From NCBI GenBank assembly GCA_022316685.1, contig JAKJHU010000067.1:1860001-1924000 (forward strand): DNA of 64,000 nt, given 5' to 3'. The position numbers were made by a program, and so were the translations under genes. Each line of letters begins with the position of its first letter. The stretch's first letter is position 1. This document shows positions 58,829 to 64,000 of this stretch, one piece after another. Origin of the DNA: Progne subis subis (taxonomy: Eukaryota > Chordata > Aves > Passeriformes > Hirundinidae). Below the pieces are notes generated by a model. It saw only the letters and a list, made by a program, of their open reading frames with translations, ran no database searches and was not told the DNA's origin.

Positions 58829-61110
58829 GAAAAAAACCAGTAAAAATTGTTATGGTTTGAGAGAAAGGAGTAAGCAGCTTCAGAGGAGACAAAATTTGAT
58901 AAAAATTTTTAAACCATTTTGGTTCTGGGGTGAAATGAGTCATAGAGGTTTACAACTGAGTCCAGCAGAGGTAATTGCATACTAATATTTCACTATTAAA
59001 CAGGACACTAAATAATTTTTTTCAGTCTCCAACATAGGAGTGCATACAATCAATAAATACTTATCTGGAGATTCTTCCAATTTTTGCATATTTCAGATCT
59101 TAGGTGAATGAAAATTTCAAAACATATAACTTTCTCAAGATCTTTTCAGCACCTTTTGTTTCATTTAATTAATGAAGTCTTGTGCAAGTACAGGCTATTT
59201 TTCCAGGCAATGATGTATGCAGTATTTCTGCTTCTGACACCTGTAGGTAAAATAACTATAAGAAGAAAACCAGAATGCAATAGAAAATAATCATTGCTAT
59301 ATCATGGCAAGGTGATAGTTTTTATTTATTTAATTAATTCATTCATTAAATTATGGATCCTTCTTGATAGACCATTTAGAAATCTTCAGCATCATAGTCT
59401 AAAAGGACACTGAGAATTTTCCAGCAGCTCTAGCAAGACTGACAATCCTTTCTATTTTACTTTCTATTTACCCCTTTCTACTCTTTATTTTCTGGATAAA
59501 TGATACATATTTAAATATTGGACCTCTTGCATTTGCATTATTAATTCAGCTCTCTTCAGAAAAAATATATTTCTAGTTTTAAAGCTTTCATCCAAATTAT
59601 CTTTTAAATGCAATCTAGTAGCAATTATAATTCCTTGTTAAAAATAAAAGAAAAAAAGAAAAAAGAAAAAGCAACTTAACTTTGGGTTGGGAAACACATT
59701 AGTACTTTGAAGAAGCTTCTTAAGAAAATCCTTGGAATAATTAAATTGTCAACAGCTGAAAGCATCAAAACCAGGTTTCGCTGTTCACCTTAATTGCCTC
59801 AGCAGGAAAAAAACCCCTATCAATAGTGCTTTCTGAAGTTCAATGCAGTTTCCATTCAGTGCACTCTTACTTTGATTTTCTAATATATTACTTTGAAACC
59901 TATGAGCTGAGACACTCATTACCTTTGACTACAAATGGCTGCAAAATTGACAGGAAAGCTGATTTAGATGGCACACTCAATAAAAAGCCCTTTTTAAGAC
60001 ATTTTAATGACAAAATCTTGGTGACCAAGGATCCATGTGTCTTTCCTGCATAATATGAAAACAGAATTCTGTTTTGCAGTTTTTGCTTCCCATGGAGACA
60101 GAAGTAGATTTGAAGATTATAGTCACATCTCCAACATAATCATATTCACTTTAAAACCTGTAGTACACACAGAAATATATCTAACAATAATTTTAAATCC
60201 TTCCTTATAAAGGTGTTTGTGTATGTTGGAAATAGAGTAAAAAAAAAAGGTACAAATAGAAAAATTTGATACGAGAAACTAAGAGAATAAAAATGCAGAG
60301 GCAGTTTCTGCACATAAAACATAAGTATATGAAAGATAGAATACACAGAGACACAAACCAATAAGCAAATATTTTTATATATTCCAAATAAATATTTATT
60401 TATTATTCCATTTATGTATTTTCAATCAGCTAAAGCAATCAGGATGTTAATAGATATAAGGAACTCTGAATTTACTGTACAAGATTATTTGCAAATCTTA
60501 TTGAATTAGATTTACCTAGCTTATTTGTTGTGAGTTTTTTTTTCTCTGTAGAAATATTGAATCTATGTCTGAATTAATCCTGTGAATAATCACTTTTCCC
60601 CACTCAGAAAATGTTTAAATTGTTTTTTAAATACAGAACTGAATGAGCATAACTTATAAATTATATTTTAGAAAAGAAAGGCCTTATTACTTTAAGTGTT
60701 TTGATAGTCATTTCAACTGGAGTATTATGGATATAGAAAAGAAATGGCATATTTAGTTCAGAGATGAAGAATACAATTTTATCCATTTCTATACATTGGA
60801 AGAGTAGACAGAAAGTTTTAATACCTGTACATCTAAAAGGAAATCACAGGAATATTCTAAAAATTTCATCACTCAAAACATCCTCTGCAATATGAGGTAT
60901 TTCAACTTTTTGTTCACCTCTTGAAGAGTTCTTACAGAAGGCAGAATGCTGATGTAGAGAAACAAAATATGCATTTTATATGTTTCAATTAAAAAAAATC
61001 TATAAAGAGTCATGCATTTTTTTTCCACTGGTTTTCAATACATTAGAACCAATTAAGATAATTTTCTGGTAGTATGTCTTGTTCCCTGTGCATCGTAGTA
61101 AGAGAAAGAA

Positions 61111-61119
<9 letters not shown>

Positions 61120-61151
<32 letters not shown>

Positions 61152-61161
61152 AGAGAGAGAG
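61120..61161. repeat. A29 followed by (GA)n
   Basis: Twenty-nine A, then about six GA units. Confidence 0.9.
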
Positions 61162-61509
61162 CGAGAAGGCCAAATAGTCAGTTGCAAATGTTTAAAATTT
61201 AGTTTACGTACTTTTTACCTTCAATGTTTATCATTTGAAAGTGAATACAACCTGTTCTTGCAAAAATACTTTTACTGCTTCAGTCAAGACTATGTCAGAT
61301 AGGTTTATACTGATAGGATGACCAAGACCTTTTACTGCATGCTATCCTCACTACTTATTTAGGCAAAAACTTACCATTTTAATCTCATAATGAATATGTT
61401 AAACATAGATTTCCTGGAGAAATATTAATATATATATATCATTTATAATTGCGAGCAACCCTATATTTAGTATTTCAGTCATATATGTACAAAAAGCTTG
61501 TAGACCCTT

Positions 61510-62161
61510 TGTCCTATAGTGACTTTGTGATGCTTGTATCCCCAGTCATCTGTTCTGTTTTTCGTGTATATTGTGTTCTGTAACTTTAAGACTGGTTCTG
61601 AGAGTGAAGCAGGGAAAGAAGAAGCACCAAGTTTGTTTTGAGAAAAAACTGCCTGACTCCTCCGCATTCCTTCTTCAGAGTATGGTTCATCTGAGGCATG
61701 GACAGCAGCAGGACAGAGATCCTTTTGCTTTTAGTTAGTTTTAGCTAGCTAGGGCAGAGAAGTTCTCTGGACTGTTGTTGTTGTTGTTTTCTCTTGAGAC
61801 TGTTTAAACCTGCTCTGGACTGAAAAACCCAGAGGAACACCAGGAGCTCAGCACCTGGAGCCCACCAGGGCCTGGACCTCCAGAGGGGACTGATAAGAGA
61901 CTGGAAGAGCTGAGCTAACCCATGACAAGGATTTTTTGAATTTGACATCTCACTTCAGAGCAACAAAACACTTTATTGTTTCATATTATTTATTCTTTAT
62001 GCTTGTGGGCACTTTGTGGGCACTTTTAAAATAAATATTTTTTTCCACTTTTCTCCAAGGAAGTTCTTTCCCAGACCAGTTGGGAAAGTGGCCGTTTGCG
62101 TTTGCTTCCCAGAGGGACCCAATTCAGGGGTTTTCTCACAAGTTTGTCCTAAACCAGGACA
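61510..62161 (+). mobile_element. Solo LTR (652 bp), same family as 55838-56438
   Basis: It starts TGTCCTATAG and ends CCAGGACA, so the first six bases and last six are inverted copies. AATAAA is at 62030-62035. Flanks CCCTT (61505-61509) and TCCTT (62162-62166) make a 5-bp duplication with one change, the ERVL pattern. It aligns with the inverted copy about 5 kb away. Confidence 0.88.
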
Positions 62162-62602
62162 TCCTTAGAGTTATACCTTTAATTTTGAGGCTGAATTTCA
62201 TTTTCAGTGAATCACCAGGTATTTGAAGTGTCAAAGTAATCATTGAAGAATGTCTAATGATCTGGGTTTTGGTCTAAATATTGGTGAGTCTCTTCCAGGG
62301 AAAGGCTGAGAGCTACATCTTTTTCCATTGGCTACACTGTGGATTTACCAAGTTTCAACCTTTGCATAATGTAGTATCTTTAAAAGGATTATAAGTTATA
62401 GGTAAAACTAAGGGTCTGAGCTTTACCCATTCAACCAGGTCAGTTAACACATACTATTTTATTCCAACAAATAAAACAATAAGCTATAAAAAAGTGACTT
62501 GTAATGATTCACAAAATTTGTGATTTATAAACAAATATATCAGTTATAAATTACTGTTAAAACTGAGTTAAAAAACCTTTGTTTTTTACTACACCAGCAA
62601 AA
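62162..62602. other. AT-rich spacer between two LTRs
   Basis: About 440 bp with no recognised content. Confidence 0.5.
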
Positions 62603-62608
62603 CATGTA
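62603..62608. repeat. Target-site duplication of the solo ERVK-like LTR, left (CATGTA)
   Basis: Matches CATATA at 62931-62936 at five of six positions. Confidence 0.7.
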
Positions 62609-62930
62609 TGTGGTATTTCTTCACAAGACTAGACGACCACCGATGGCAAAAAGAAAGAGCCTGCTCTTTGTCCAGGAGGGAAAATATTGCTTTATTCTCC
62701 AGTCCTGCCCTGCTTGGCTGGAGATCTTCCCGATAGCTCGCTGGTGCCAGAGAGACTTCGGCCCTGCCCATACGGGGGCTTTTTCCCCAGGGGGCAGGGC
62801 CCAGAGGCAGGGACAAACCAACACCCAATCAGGGATAAAGTGGGCAGGGAACAGAGTTGGGTTACAGCTGAGCAAGGACAAACCACGTGATTACAAATCC
62901 GATGAAACACAATATTAATACATTACAACA
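62609..62930 (-). mobile_element. Solo LTR (322 bp) of the provirus family
   Basis: On the minus strand it runs from TGTTGTAATG to ACCACA and aligns end to end with both provirus LTRs. At most sites where those two differ it holds the state that lets one decide which provirus LTR changed. U5 agrees with the 3' LTR. A 6-bp duplication with one mismatch flanks it, so it is an independent insertion reduced by LTR-LTR recombination. Confidence 0.95.
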
Positions 62931-62936
62931 CATATA

Positions 62937-64000
62937 TACACTGATTTTAGTAATTTTGTGATAATTTTAATTTTTTAATTTTTTTTTGCATTAATTTACT
63001 GGGTTTTGAGCTTTCTGAAACCTAATGTTGTGCATCATCAACACACAAAATGCAGCATTTGAAACACAGCATTTGGACTACTGAAATTTACTGGGCTTAT
63101 CCGTCAAACCTCTAAAGTAATTTTGTAATTGCTGCATATATTGAAAAACAAAACAAAACCAAACAAAACAAAACCAAACAAAACAAAACCACCAAAAAAA
63201 ACCCCAAAACAAAAACCGCCAACCAAACAAAAACAAAATCACACCCCCCCTCCCAAAAGGTGCAAGAACATTTTAGTATTTGTCTTCAAGGTGATTCTGC
63301 CCATTAAACTTTTTTTTTTTTTTAATATCCTTTATTAATTATAATATTTTACTGCAGTATTAGAAAGGATCATAACAAAATTATGCTAGAGGATGGATTT
63401 GTACCAAAGAATTAATCTGTTAACAAAAGATAATACAGTTCCTTGAATCCAGACAGATGGCCTATGATCCACTTTATCTTTCAGTCCAAGATCTAAAAAT
63501 GGCTTCATTCTTAGGCTTTATTTAATTTGATTGTTCCTATTACACCTCTTTATTTCTCTTCTAATATTTTGTTTGTTTTTCTCCTCACAAACATAAGCTT
63601 TTTTTTAGCAAAAACCATGATAAAATAGAACAGAAAATCAAGAGGAATTTTCCATATATATAGAAATAATTTATAAAACTAGCACTTTTTTCTATAAACA
63701 GAAAAAGTAAGATACAGATAAGAGGATTTTTTTTTTTTTTTTTTTTTTTCTTTTTCAATATGGCATTGTCATAACTAAGGAAGTTTAAACAGAGACATTG
63801 TAGAATTTATCCTCGGTGAAACTCAAAATCCTACCAGACACAGCCCTGAGCAGCCTGCTCTAGCTGACCCTGATCTGGGCAGAGATTCGACTAGCAGATG
63901 TCCATGTGTCTCTTCCAAACAAATTGTCCTGACTCTACATCCATGGAATTCTTTGCTTTGCAACCCTGTAATATCACAAAATATCTTGACAGGGGATATA
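62937..64000. other. AT-rich DNA with an A/C repeat, nothing recognised
   Basis: It contains the A/C tract at 63147-63240 and a T23 run at 63727-63749. No gene or element end is visible up to the window border. Confidence 0.55.
63147..63240. repeat. (AAAAC)n-type A/C repeat
   Basis: Units of AAAAC, AAAC and AAACC; A and C only except one G. Confidence 0.9.

Larger units (their letters stand above)
58609..61509. other. AT-rich non-coding DNA with simple repeats
   Basis: No gene or element recognised. It contains the A/C repeat at 58688-58828 and the A/GA tract at 61120-61161. The frame at 59826-60053 has no family feature. Confidence 0.55.

Noticed and set aside
58565..58943. Frames of 78-102 codons over the A/C repeat
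   Set aside because: Low-complexity artefacts; part of them crosses the SINE.
59826..60053. 75-codon frame as a host exon
   Set aside because: No splice context, motif or codon pattern supports it.

Overview
The window reads as an AT-rich, gene-poor stretch of a bird genome, most likely a songbird. The evidence is CR1 LINE fragments with the avian 3' end, a tRNA-Ile-derived SINE with a CR1-like tail, and many endogenous-retrovirus LTRs of types I recognise from passerine genomes. No intact host protein-coding gene, rRNA, CRISPR array or bacterial-type operon is visible. Most open frames lie inside dead transposons or low-complexity DNA.

Layout. 1-8.2 kb: AT-rich DNA without recognisable content. 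8.2-9.5 kb: a decayed CR1. 11.67-18.56 kb: a complete but dead ERVK-like (betaretrovirus-type) provirus with two 321-323 bp LTRs, a 6-bp target duplication, a lysine-tRNA-type primer site, gag, a dUTPase-like/protease region and pol, and no env. 19.6-27.6 kb: a nearly full-length CR1 on the minus strand (ORF1 esterase, endonuclease, reverse transcriptase) broken by three LTR insertions, two of about 1.5 kb from one family and one of 642 bp. 27.7-29.1 kb: an ERVL-type LTR. 30.9-35.1 kb: two LTR-like segments and CR1 remnants. 38.06-38.98 kb: the 3' end of a gammaretrovirus-like element (LTR, polypurine tract, minisatellite, integrase tail). 39.1-51.0 kb: AT-rich DNA with long simple repeats, one LTR-like segment and one candidate conserved element. 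51.0-54.75 kb: three LTRs. 55.1-57.4 kb: a plus-strand CR1 carrying a (TA)37 repeat and an LTR. 58.45 kb: the tRNA-derived SINE. 61.5-62.9 kb: two more solo LTRs, one of the same family as the provirus at 11.7 kb.

The elements form an insertion history rather than a pathway. CR1s served as landing sites for LTR elements, and most LTR elements were reduced to solo LTRs. By my rough tally, LTR-derived DNA is about a quarter of the window and CR1 about a tenth, high for a songbird autosome. A W-linked or otherwise low-recombination location is a reasonable but untested guess. I found no convincing new biological system. The points most worth checking are the env-less provirus with a still-open integrase frame, the clustered U5 differences between its LTRs, the nested CR1, a possible conserved non-coding element near 39.5-40.3 kb, and a short unexplained membrane-type reading frame near 50.5 kb.
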